The position numbers and the translations under genes were made by a program. DNA of 64,000 nt from Arthrobacter sp. B3I9 (GTDB taxonomy: Bacteria; Actinomycetota; Actinomycetes; Actinomycetales; Micrococcaceae), in assembly GCF_030816935.1 (NCBI RefSeq), contig NZ_JAUSYO010000001.1:1240001-1304000 (forward strand), written 5' to 3'. Positions 15,777 to 23,210 of the stretch are shown here, one piece after another (the stretch's first letter is position 1; each line of letters begins with the position of its first letter). The notes below the pieces were generated by a model. It did not search any database and was not told the DNA's origin. It saw only the letters and a program-made list of their open reading frames with translations.

Positions 15777-16208
15777 TTGGCTCCCAAGAAGAAGGTCACC
15801 GGCCTCATCAAGCTGCAGATCCAGGCAGGTGCCGCTAACCCGGCCCCGCCGATCGGTCCTGCGCTTGGCCAGCACGGTGTCAACATCATGGAATTCTGCA
15901 AGGCGTACAACGCTGCGACGGAAGCCCAGCGCGGCAACGTTATTCCGGTTGAGATCACGGTCTACGAGGACCGTTCATTCACGTTCATCACCAAGACCCC
16001 GCCCGCTGCAGAACTCATCAAGAAGGCTGCAGGCGTCGCCAAGGGTTCGCCCACCCCGCACACCGTCAAGGTTGCAAAGCTGACCCAGGCCCAGGTCAAC
16101 GAGATCGCCACCACCAAGATGGAAGACCTCAACGCCACGAGCCTCGAAGGCGCCGCGAAGATCATCGCCGGTACCGCCCGTTCCATGGGTATCACCGTCG
16201 AGGGTTAA
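15777..16208 (+). CDS. rplK: 50S ribosomal protein L11
   Basis: 143 residues from TTG 15777 (product [18 protein letters not shown]), with AGAAGGA just upstream; the longer frame from 15759 lacks a Shine-Dalgarno. The N-terminal domain has the proline-rich [20 protein letters not shown] that contacts factors and thiopeptides, and the C-terminal domain ([20 protein letters not shown]) binds the GTPase-centre 23S rRNA. It forms the base of the stalk. It is followed by rplA after 180 bases in which I see no gene or clear terminator. Confidence 0.97.
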
Positions 16209-16388
16209 TTCCCCACCGCTGAAGCGCGGGTGCGGGAAACCGCTCACGACGCCGATCAGCACCGCCGGGCAACCGGCACACCTAAACATTGAAAATGTCG
16301 GGAACCCGGACACACCAGCCGGAATCCCGACTGTGGCAGGGCCCAGCGCGGTCCGCAGACCACAACTGCACAAGGAGAAATAAGCAGC

Positions 16389-17096
16389 ATGGCAAAGCGC
16401 AGCAAAGCATATGAGGCAGCCGCAGCCAAGATCGACGCGGAGAAGTTCTACGCGCCGTTCGAGGCAGTGACGCTGGCCAAGGACACCAACCCGTCCAAGT
16501 TCGACGCCACCGTTGAGGTCGCTTTCCGCCTCGGCGTTGACCCGCGCAAGGCTGACCAGATGGTCCGCGGCACCGTCAACCTGCCGCACGGCACCGGTAA
16601 GGTTGCCCGCGTCCTCGTCTTCGCAACGGGCGACAAGGCCGAAGCAGCAATCGCTGCCGGCGCCGACTTCGTTGGTTCCGATGACCTGATCGAAAAGATC
16701 GCAGCCGGCTGGACCGACTTCGATTCCGCCGTCGCCACCCCTGACCTCATGGGCAAGGTTGGCCGCCTCGGCAAGGTCCTGGGTCCGCGTAACCTGATGC
16801 CGAACCCGAAGACCGGCACCGTGACCGCTGACGTCGCCAAGGCCGTCAACGACATCAAGGGCGGCAAGATCGACTTCCGCGTCGACAAGCACTCGAACCT
16901 GCACTTCATCATCGGCAAGGTTTCGTTCGACGCCGTCAAACTGGCTGAGAACTACGCAGCCGCCCTGGAAGAGGTCCTGCGCCTCAAGCCCTCCGCTTCG
17001 AAGGGCCGCTACATCCAGAAGGCCACCGTTGCCACCACGTTTGGTCCGGGCATCAGCGTTGATCCCAACGTCACCAAGGTCCTGACCGAGGTCTAA
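16389..17096 (+). CDS. rplA: 50S ribosomal protein L1
   Basis: 235 residues from ATG 16389, after AAGGAG. The diagnostic L1 stretch [20 protein letters not shown] (about residues 128-147) is intact, as is [16 protein letters not shown]1 binds 23S rRNA at the mobile stalk near the E site and, in many bacteria, represses its own L11-L1 mRNA. A strong terminator at 17119-17153 ends the L11-L1 unit, so rplJ-rplL are transcribed separately here. Confidence 0.97.
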   Translation: MAKRSKAYEAAAAKIDAEKFYAPFEAVTLAKDTNPSKFDATVEVAFRLGVDPRKADQMVRGTVNLPHGTGKVARVLVFATGDKAEAAIAAGADFVGSDDLIEKIAAGWTDFDSAVATPDLMGKVGRLGKVLGPRNLMPNPKTGTVTADVAKAVNDIKGGKIDFRVDKHSNLHFIIGKVSFDAVKLAENYAAALEEVLRLKPSASKGRYIQKATVATTFGPGISVDPNVTKVLTEV

Positions 17097-17118
17097 TCCT
17101 CGACAAGCCCAAGCAGCG

Positions 17119-17153
17119 AAAAAGACCGTCCCGCAACTGCGGGGCGGTCTTTT
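17119..17153 (+). terminator. Intrinsic terminator after rplA
   Basis: AAAAGACCGTCCCGC pairs with GCGGGGCGGTCTTTT across a short ACT loop, with one G-U pair, and the T run follows. It ends the rplK-rplA transcript 23 bases after the rplA stop. Confidence 0.85.
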
Positions 17154-17184
17154 GCGCGTTCCGCCTCCCGGTTAGGCTGTCCCG

Positions 17185-18279
17185 GTGACTACAGCGCCGT
17201 ACCGCATCGAACCGCTGGTCCTGCCGGCAACGCTCGATTCTCCCGAGGCCGGTGACTTCCTGGCTGTGGCGGAACTCTGCGACGCCGTACAGCTGGACAT
17301 CTGGGGAAACCTCGACCGGTCCGAGCCGTCCGCGGCCTTGCTTCAGGAGTGGCGGAGCGATTCCTACCGGCAGGTCCGCGTCTTCTTCGTCCGTCAGGCA
17401 GGGCGGATGGTGGGCGTCTCCTGGATCAGGTTCGAACTCCAGGAGAACCTCCGCAGCGCCTTCCTCCATGTGCAGGTGCTGCCGGCGTTCACCGGCCGGG
17501 GGATAAGCCGGGCTCTGCTGCAACACGCCCAGGAGCTTGCCGCCGCCCAGGGCCGCACCATTCTGCAGACCTATACCGAGCATCCCGCCGATTTCGAGCC
17601 CGAGGGTCCGGGGCTGCTGCGGCCCGCTACCGGAGCCGGTGCCCTGCCGGACGCGGCACGGGGCGTCCGGTTCGCCCTGGCAGCCGGCTACCGGCTCGAG
17701 CAGGTCGAGCGGTTCAGCGTCCTCGACCTGGCCGCGCACGCAGGTTCGTGGGATCCCCTGGAACGCGAGGCCCTAACCAAGGCAGGAGAGGAGTATGAGC
17801 TCCTGGCCTGGACGGGCAGCTGCCCGGAGGCTTACGTTGACGAGTTCGCCGTCCTGATGTCCCGGATGAGCACTGACACGCCGATCGGAGAGCTGAGCTA
17901 CGACGAGGAAACCTGGGATGCCGCCCGCGTCCGGCACCTTGAGGGCCGGTGGAAGCAGGCCGGGATCCTGTCCCTCGTCGCCGTGGCCCGGCACCGGACC
18001 AGCGGCACGCTGGCTGCGTACTCGGTGCTGCAGCTCACTCCGTCGAAACCCTCGCTGGCGGACCAGGACGACACCCTCGTGGCCGCGGCCCACCGGGGAT
18101 ACCGGCTCGGAATGCTCGTGAAGCTCCTCAACCTGCGGCGTCTGCGGTCCGAATACCCGCAGGTGGAGCGCGTGATCACGTTCAACGCGGCCGAAAACCA
18201 GCACATGCTGGCCATCAACATCGCGTTGGGCTTCAGGCCGGCCGGCTGGGACGGTGAATGGCAGAGGATCGCCGGCTGA
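17185..18279 (+). CDS. Tandem-domain GNAT acetyltransferase, first paralog
   Basis: 364 residues from GTG 17185. The N-terminal GNAT domain is clear: LHVQVLPAFTGRGISRALLQ (about residues 92-111) is motif A. The C-terminal half looks like a second, diverged GNAT fold ending MLAINIALGFRPAGW, the form seen in mycothiol-synthase-like or Eis-like two-domain enzymes. Substrate unknown. The next gene is a clear paralog in the same order (compare ITFNAAENQHMLAINIALGF with LYTWNAPENRYLLTVNQQLG). Both lie between the L1 terminator and the L10 promoter. Confidence 0.82.
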   Translation: MTTAPYRIEPLVLPATLDSPEAGDFLAVAELCDAVQLDIWGNLDRSEPSAALLQEWRSDSYRQVRVFFVRQAGRMVGVSWIRFELQENLRSAFLHVQVLPAFTGRGISRALLQHAQELAAAQGRTILQTYTEHPADFEPEGPGLLRPATGAGALPDAARGVRFALAAGYRLEQVERFSVLDLAAHAGSWDPLEREALTKAGEEYELLAWTGSCPEAYVDEFAVLMSRMSTDTPIGELSYDEETWDAARVRHLEGRWKQAGILSLVAVARHRTSGTLAAYSVLQLTPSKPSLADQDDTLVAAAHRGYRLGMLVKLLNLRRLRSEYPQVERVITFNAAENQHMLAINIALGFRPAGWDGEWQRIAG

Positions 18280-18382
18280 CCCATGGAACGGCGGACCAAA
18301 CCGGCATATGCTGGCGGTCAGAGCTACCGAGGCCGGGTTTCCGGCACCCGTAGTGGTTGCGGAATGTGGGATGGGGCCCCCT

Positions 18383-19492
18383 ATGGCAGACGACGTACGG
18401 ATTGAACAGCTCTGGATCCCCGACGCCGTGGACGGACCCGATGCCGCCGACTTCCTGGCCGCCATGGAAGTGGGCCGCAAGGTGCGCATGCAGACTTGGG
18501 GGAGTGACGACCTCGCGTACGCTCCGCAGGAAAAGCTCCTGGAGATGGCGGACCCGTACGAACGCCAGGTCATCCTTGTGGCCAGGATCGGCAGTGAGAT
18601 TGTCGGGACCGTGGACATTGCCTTGCCGCTCGCTGACAACCTGGACGTCGCCGAATTCACGCTTGACATCCTGCCCGAGTTCCAGGGCCGGGGCGTGGGC
18701 CGGCAGCTGCTTGCAGCCGCGGAGCACCTCGCCCGGGACGAGGGCAGGCACACGATCCTGATCGACACAAACCACCCGGGTGCCTCGCTGGCCGACAGCG
18801 AAGCCGGGCAGCTCGTGCCGGGCAGCGGCATGGGCTTCGTTCCGCTGGGCACCCGCGAGGTGGAGTTCGCACGGCACACCGGCTACACCCTGCAGCACAT
18901 TGAAAAGTTCAGTTCCTGTACGTTGCCGCTGGACACCAAGCTCGTCGCCGAGCTTGAGGCGGAGGCGGAGGACGCGAACGCGGGCCGCTACCGCCTGCAC
19001 CACTGGACAGACCGATGCCCGGACCAGTGGCTGGAGGCGGTGGTGGCGCTGGAGAACCGTGCGGGCGAGGACGGGGTGCCGGGGACGCAGACGCAGGACA
19101 TGGTGTTCGACGGCGGCATCCTCCGTGAAGCGGAAGAAGTCGCCATCGCGCAGGGACGCCGGACGGTGGTCACCGCCGTCGAGCACGTCGCCACCGGCGA
19201 GCTGGTGGGCCTCACTACCATCAGCGTCCTCGCGCTGCGCCCCGACGTCGTTTTCCAGGACGACACGGTGGTCCTCCAGGAGCACCGCGGCAACAAACTC
19301 GGCCTGCTGATCAAGGTCGCCAACATGGTGCGGCTCAGTGAGCAGTTCCCCGACGCGAGGGTTCTCTACACCTGGAACGCCCCGGAAAACCGGTACCTAC
19401 TCACGGTCAACCAGCAGCTGGGCTTCACCACCGCGGGCGTGACCGGCATCTGGCAGAAGGAACTGCCGGACTTCGGGCCCAGCAAGAGCTGA
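18383..19492 (+). CDS. Tandem-domain GNAT acetyltransferase, second paralog
   Basis: 369 residues from ATG 18383, chosen because it aligns with the start of the preceding paralog; ATG 18371 is four codons upstream in frame. Motif A reads FTLDILPEFQGRGVGRQLLA, and a second GNAT-like half follows, ending ENRYLLTVNQQLGFTTAGV. It probably acetylates a small molecule in the cytoplasm; no substrate can be named. Similarity to the gene just upstream in length, domain order and end sequence shows a tandem duplication. Confidence 0.82.
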   Translation: MADDVRIEQLWIPDAVDGPDAADFLAAMEVGRKVRMQTWGSDDLAYAPQEKLLEMADPYERQVILVARIGSEIVGTVDIALPLADNLDVAEFTLDILPEFQGRGVGRQLLAAAEHLARDEGRHTILIDTNHPGASLADSEAGQLVPGSGMGFVPLGTREVEFARHTGYTLQHIEKFSSCTLPLDTKLVAELEAEAEDANAGRYRLHHWTDRCPDQWLEAVVALENRAGEDGVPGTQTQDMVFDGGILREAEEVAIAQGRRTVVTAVEHVATGELVGLTTISVLALRPDVVFQDDTVVLQEHRGNKLGLLIKVANMVRLSEQFPDARVLYTWNAPENRYLLTVNQQLGFTTAGVTGIWQKELPDFGPSKS

Positions 19493-19524
19493 ACCCCTCA
19501 GGTACGGGTGCCGGCGCCCTCGAT

Positions 19525-19554
19525 TTGGAACTCACCTGCCGTGTCGCGTAAGCT
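19525..19554 (+). promoter_or_regulatory. Promoter of the L10-L12 operon
   Basis: TTGGAA (19525-19530) and TAAGCT (19549-19554) are 18 bases apart, just upstream of a structured leader. It gives a transcript of about 250 bases before rplJ. Confidence 0.6.
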
Positions 19555-19559
19555 GGGAG

Positions 19560-19755
19560 GACCAAAGACCGTCGGTTGTTGGAAATCCACTCTCCCCAAG
19601 CAAGGCTCACTTCTGCAGCCGCGCCGGGAGAGACAGTGGATCTCCAGACGAAGGACCCTGACATAGGGCGGCCGGCGCAGGTGAACGAAGCAAAGCTCCG
19701 CGGTTCTGTACCGCGTCGAGACAAGCCCCGTGCATCTGCGCGGGGCGTTTTTAGT
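19560..19755 (+). promoter_or_regulatory. L10-type ribosomal leader with intrinsic attenuator
   Basis: The leader has a long-range stem, ATCCACT (19585-19591) with AGTGGAT (19635-19641), extended by CTCCC with GGGAG (19592-19596 and 19626-19630), and it ends in a 9-bp terminator hairpin, GCCCCGTGC (19725-19733) with GCGCGGGGC (19738-19746), followed by GTTTTTA. Position, length and shape match the L10 leader family, in which L10 with L7/L12 binds the mRNA to repress its operon. The 319-base gap 19493-19811 has no gene. Assignment is by structure and context, not by a covariance search. Confidence 0.7.
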
Positions 19756-19811
19756 TTTAGCTCTGTTGAGCGGGGACCCGGAACACCGGCACTATCCCCG
19801 GAAGGAGGGTT

Positions 19812-20435
19812 ATGGCAACGCCTAGCAAGGTTTCAGCAGTAGCTGAGATCACTAACGATTTCAAGGAATCGACCGCCGCTGTCCTGACCGAATACCGTGG
19901 GCTCACCGTTGCACAGCTCAAGCAGCTGCGTGTCTCTCTCGGCCAGGACACCAAGTTCTCGGTCGTCAAGAACACCCTGACCGCTATTGCAGCCAAGGAA
20001 GCTGGTGTCGAAGCATTCAACGACCAGCTCGCCGGCCCCACTGCAATCGCGTTCATCAAGGGTGACGCAGTTGCCGCTGCCAAGAGCCTGACGGATTTTG
20101 CCAAGGCCAACAAGCAGCTGGTTATCAAGACCGGTTACTTCGAGGGCAAGGCACTGGACGCGAGCGAAGTTGCCGCCCTGGCAGCACTCGAGTCCCGCGA
20201 GCTGCAGCTTGCCAAGGTTGCAGGCGTCCTCAAGGCTCCTGCTGCCGCCGCTGCACGCATCATCGACGCACTGCGCCTCAAGCTTGAAGAAGAGAACGGT
20301 GCACCGGCCGCTGCCGAAGCGCCCGCCGCTGAAGAAGCTCCGGCCGACGCTGAGGCTCCGGCCGAGGCTCCCGCAGCAGATGCAGCAGTAGAAGCCGAAG
20401 CTCCGGCTGACGCCGCAGCCCCCGAAGAGAAGTAA
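19812..20435 (+). CDS. rplJ: 50S ribosomal protein L10
   Basis: 207 residues from ATG 19812, with GGAAGGAGG upstream. The start region KVSAVAEITNDFKESTAAVL and VLTEYRGLTVAQLKQLR are typical of L10, which anchors L7/L12 dimers and binds 23S rRNA with L11. The last 40 residues form an Ala/Glu/Pro-rich acidic tail ([20 protein letters not shown]) not present in E. coli L10. rplL follows after 76 bases. Confidence 0.96.
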   Translation: MATPSKVSAVAEITNDFKESTAAVLTEYRGLTVAQLKQLRVSLGQDTKFSVVKNTLTAIAAKEAGVEAFNDQLAGPTAIAFIKGDAVAAAKSLTDFAKANKQLVIKTGYFEGKALDASEVAALAALESRELQLAKVAGVLKAPAAAAARIIDALRLKLEEENGAPAAAEAPAAEEAPADAEAPAEAPAADAAVEAEAPADAAAPEEK

Positions 20436-20511
20436 CTCTCTTTCAAACCAGACTCCGGTGCGAAGGCAAGGCTTAGGCCGCCGAGCACCACTATAGGAAG
20501 GACGCCACACC

Positions 20512-20889
20512 ATGGCGAAGCTCACCAACGAAGAGCTCATTGAAGCTTTCAAGGAACTGACCATCATCGAGCTCTCCGAGTTCGTCAAGCTCTTCGAAGA
20601 GACCTTCGAAGTTACCGCTGCTGCGGTTGCTGTTGCTGGCCCCGCCGGCGGCGGCGCTGCTGAAGAGGCCGAAGAGAAGACCGAATTCGACGTCGTTCTC
20701 GAGGCTGCTGGAGACAAGAAGATCGCAGTGATCAAGGAAGTCCGCGCAATCACTTCCCTGGGCCTCAAGGAAGCCAAGGACCTGGTTGACAGCGCTCCGA
20801 AGGCTGTTCTCGAAGGCGTCACCAAGGAAGCTGCCGAGAAGGCTGTTGCACAGCTCGAAGAAGCTGGCGCCCGCGTTACCCTCAAGTAA
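20512..20889 (+). CDS. rplL: 50S ribosomal protein L7/L12
   Basis: 125 residues from ATG 20512, with GGAAGG upstream. The N-terminal dimerisation helices ([20 protein letters not shown]), the Ala/Gly-rich hinge ([18 protein letters not shown]), and the C-terminal factor-binding domain ([34 protein letters not shown]) are all present and of normal length. Multiple copies form the flexible stalk that recruits translational GTPases. A strong hairpin terminator follows 25 bases after the stop. Confidence 0.97.
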   Translation: MAKLTNEELIEAFKELTIIELSEFVKLFEETFEVTAAAVAVAGPAGGGAAEEAEEKTEFDVVLEAAGDKKIAVIKEVRAITSLGLKEAKDLVDSAPKAVLEGVTKEAAEKAVAQLEEAGARVTLK

Positions 20890-20914
20890 CACGCCGCACT
20901 TCCGGTTAGACCTG

Positions 20915-20950
20915 GGAAACCCCGTCCACTTCGGTGGGCGGGGTTTCCTG
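20915..20950 (+). terminator. Intrinsic terminator after rplL
   Basis: GGAAACCCCGTCCAC (20915-20929) pairs with GTGGGCGGGGTTTCC (20934-20948, one G-T mismatch allowed) around a TTCG tetraloop. It ends the rplJ-rplL operon. Confidence 0.85.
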
Positions 20951-20957
20951 CGTTTAA

Positions 20958-21024
20958 CCCAACTGGGTCGCAGCACGTGTCGTTTTCAGCGCTCAAAACG
21001 ACACCTGCTGCGACTTAGCTGGGG
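20958..21024. repeat. REP-like 67-nt palindrome, copy 1
   Basis: An imperfect palindrome built of nested stems: TCGCAGCA with TGCTGCGA, and GTGTCGTTTT (20977-20986) with AAAACGACAC (20995-21004), flanked by CCCA/TGGG and with loop CAGCGCTC. A second element of exactly the same length and layout lies at 50853-50919. Both are intergenic. They resemble extragenic palindromic repeats and may be mobile at the sequence level. Confidence 0.75.
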
Positions 21025-21073
21025 CTGCTGCCGGACGCGCGGGCGCAAGTCCAGCCGACTTAACCCGCCCGTG

Positions 21074-21592
21074 CTAGTTCGGTTCGGAGATGTCGGAGAT
21101 GTCGGCGACGACGGCGTCGAGGGCGGCGGTCAGGGCATCGGCATCGACGAAAGCGCTGTAGCCGTGTTCACCCGCCCCCATGGAGATCCGCCGTCCCGCG
21201 ATGCTCTGGTCCGCGTAGACGGGCCAGGCCACCGTACTTCCGAGCGGGGTGATGGTGCCGCGCGCGTAGCCGGTTGCAGCGAGGGCGACGTCGGCCGCCG
21301 GCAGTGACAGCTTGTTGACGCCGACGAGCGCCCGGAGCTTGGGCCATGAAATCTGGCGGTCCCCGGGAACGAGGGCGAACAGAAAGCTGCCGTCCTTGTG
21401 TTTGACGACCAGGGATTTCACGATGTCCCCAGACCGGATGCCCAGGATCCGCGCCGCCTCTTCAAGGCTGTTCACGGCGGGGCGCTCGACGACGCGCACG
21501 TCCAGCCCCCGGGCCGCGGCGTCGGTCAGGAAACGGTCCCGGCCGGACCCGGCGGCGGCCGGAAACACAGCCGCCGCCCGCTTGTCCGTCAT
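21074..21592 (-). CDS. YbaK-family aminoacyl-tRNA deacylase
   Basis: 172 residues from ATG at 21592; the longer frame upstream is a shadow of the thiolase. The YbaK/ProX editing fold is indicated by EEAARILGIRSGDIVKSLVV with the key lysine, then VPGDRQISWPKLRALVGVNK, and GYARGTITPLGS. Such enzymes hydrolyse misacylated tRNAs such as Cys-tRNA(Pro); the exact specificity is inferred. It starts 7 bases after the thiolase stop, so the pair forms a small minus-strand operon. Convergent with rplL across the REP-like element. Confidence 0.88.
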   Translation of the reverse strand: MTDKRAAAVFPAAAGSGRDRFLTDAAARGLDVRVVERPAVNSLEEAARILGIRSGDIVKSLVVKHKDGSFLFALVPGDRQISWPKLRALVGVNKLSLPAADVALAATGYARGTITPLGSTVAWPVYADQSIAGRRISMGAGEHGYSAFVDADALTAALDAVVADISDISEPN

Positions 21593-21599
21593 GGCAGGC

Positions 21600-22799
21600 C
21601 TAGTCGCGGTACAGCAGGAGGGCCTCGCCCTGGCCGCCACCGCCGCAGAGGGAGACCGCCGCCTTGCCGGTGCCCCGGCGCTTGAGTTCAAGCGCGGCGT
21701 GCAGCGCCAGCCGGGCACCGGAGGCACCGATCGGGTGCCCCATCGCGATTGCCCCACCGTGGAGGTTGCACTTCTCCAGCGGGTAGTCGAGGTCCTTGAG
21801 GGACTGGACGGCGACGGAGCCGAAGGCCTCGTTGATCTCGATGAAGTCAAGGTCGGCGGTGGACCAGCCGGCCTTGCCCAGGGCGTCCTTGATGGCGTTG
21901 GAAGGCTGGGAGTGCAGGGAGTTGTCCGGGCCTGCGACCTGCCCGGGCCTGCCGACCACGGCGAGGTACTCCAGCCCGTTGTCCTCGGCGAACTTCCGTG
22001 AGGAGAGCACGAGGGCCGCGGCGCCGTCGGACAGGGGAGAGGCGTTGCCCGCAGTGATCGTCCCGTCCGTGGCGAACGCCGCCCGCAGCCCCGCAAGTGA
22101 CTGCACCGTGGTGTCGGGGCGGACGCCCTCATCGGTCGTTACGACAAGCGGCTCGCCCTTGCGCTGTTTGACGCTGATCGGAGCGATCTCGTCGTCGAAC
22201 AGGCCGTCCTTGGCGGCACGGGCCGCACGCTGGTGGGAGGCCGCGGCCACCTCATCCTGGGAAGCGCGGTCGATGCCGAGGGTCAAGTTCTTGCTCTCCG
22301 TCGAGAGCCCCATGGACTGGCCGTCGAAGGCATCGGTGAGGCCGTCGTGGGCGGCGACGTCGAGGGCCTGCACGGCGCCGTAGGTCCAGCCCTGCCGGGA
22401 ACCGGGCAGGACGTGCGGTGCGCGTGTCATGGATTCCTGGCCGCCGGCCACCACGACAGTGGCGTCGCCGCCGCGGATCATGCGGGCGGCGTCGATGACG
22501 GCGGTGAGGCCGGAGAGGCACACCTTGTTGATGGTGACCGTGGGGACGTCCCAGCCGATGCCGGCGGCGATGGAGCTCTGGCGGGCGGGGTTCTGCCCTG
22601 CACCGGCCTGCAGCACCTGGCCCATGATGACGTGGTCCACCTGGTCGGCCGTTACGCCGCTGGCCGCCAGGGCAGCCCGGATGGCGTGGGCGCCGAGCTC
22701 CACGGCCGTGAAGCTGGCCAGCTGGCCGTTGAGGCGGCCCAGGGGCGTGCGGGATGCGCCGAGGATGACAACATCGCTGTTGTCCGCAGAGTTGCTCAT
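21600..22799 (-). CDS. Acetyl-CoA acetyltransferase (thiolase)
   Basis: 399 residues. The three thiolase signatures are complete: nucleophile Cys94 in NKVCLSGLTAVIDAARMI, His355 in GHPIGASGARL, and the second catalytic Cys385 in VSLCGGGGQGEA. It condenses two acetyl-CoA to acetoacetyl-CoA or works in reverse in fatty acid or ketone breakdown; direction cannot be told. The full length and the intact catalytic residues argue for an active enzyme. It is followed by a YbaK-type deacylase with 7 bases between, and it diverges from rpoB. Confidence 0.93.
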   Translation of the reverse strand: MSNSADNSDVVILGASRTPLGRLNGQLASFTAVELGAHAIRAALAASGVTADQVDHVIMGQVLQAGAGQNPARQSSIAAGIGWDVPTVTINKVCLSGLTAVIDAARMIRGGDATVVVAGGQESMTRAPHVLPGSRQGWTYGAVQALDVAAHDGLTDAFDGQSMGLSTESKNLTLGIDRASQDEVAAASHQRAARAAKDGLFDDEIAPISVKQRKGEPLVVTTDEGVRPDTTVQSLAGLRAAFATDGTITAGNASPLSDGAAALVLSSRKFAEDNGLEYLAVVGRPGQVAGPDNSLHSQPSNAIKDALGKAGWSTADLDFIEINEAFGSVAVQSLKDLDYPLEKCNLHGGAIAMGHPIGASGARLALHAALELKRRGTGKAAVSLCGGGGQGEALLLYRD

Positions 22800-23210
22800 G
22801 GTTTTCTCTTCCCATCATTTTCGAGTTAAACCAAGGTTATCGTGAGGCCGATCACCTATCCATACGGGGCGTGCCATACGGCACGGAGCGGGCAGGGTCC
22901 AGCGCCTGGCAGGACGAGGTGCCGGCAGGACGGGGTGCTTGCAATCGGAACGGAAGTGGGGTAGACAAGTAGGTTGCTTTGCCGTATCGTAGATATTTGC
23001 GTCTTCCCTGTTTACCTTCAGCCTTCATATTGCGGTGGGCTTAGCCTGGCTGCTGTGCCATCAATGTGCCGTCAACAACGGCACCAGCATGGACAGCGCG
23101 GGTCCCGGGTCATATAGCGGAACCGGACTGGTAGCACTGCGGAGTCACTTTCGCAGGGTGCATAGCGGGGGAGATCTGAAAACGCCTGAAGGTCTGTGGA
23201 AGGATCCCTC
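22800..23210 (+). promoter_or_regulatory. rpoB upstream region with promoter candidate and leader
   Basis: This 411-base gap separates the divergent thiolase and rpoB and holds no gene. TAGACA (22962-22967) and TATCGT (22985-22990) are 17 bases apart and are the best promoter pair seen. A 7-bp hairpin, GTGCCGT (23066-23072) with ACGGCAC (23078-23084), lies in the resulting leader of roughly 210 bases. Nothing else is recognised. Confidence 0.4.

Noticed and set aside
19576..19842. 88-residue plus-strand frame before rplJ
   Set aside because: It covers the structured L10-type leader and the attenuator hairpin and runs into rplJ in another frame; no similarity to any family.
17097..20435. A horizontally acquired island at the two GNAT genes
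   Set aside because: Base composition and codon use look like the neighbours, and there is no integrase, tRNA end or direct repeat at the borders.
21593..22132. N-terminal 180 residues of the long frame ending in the YbaK gene
   Set aside because: They lie antisense-phase within the thiolase gene on the same strand in another frame and have Arg/Ser/Pro-rich shadow composition; the YbaK start at 21592 is clear.
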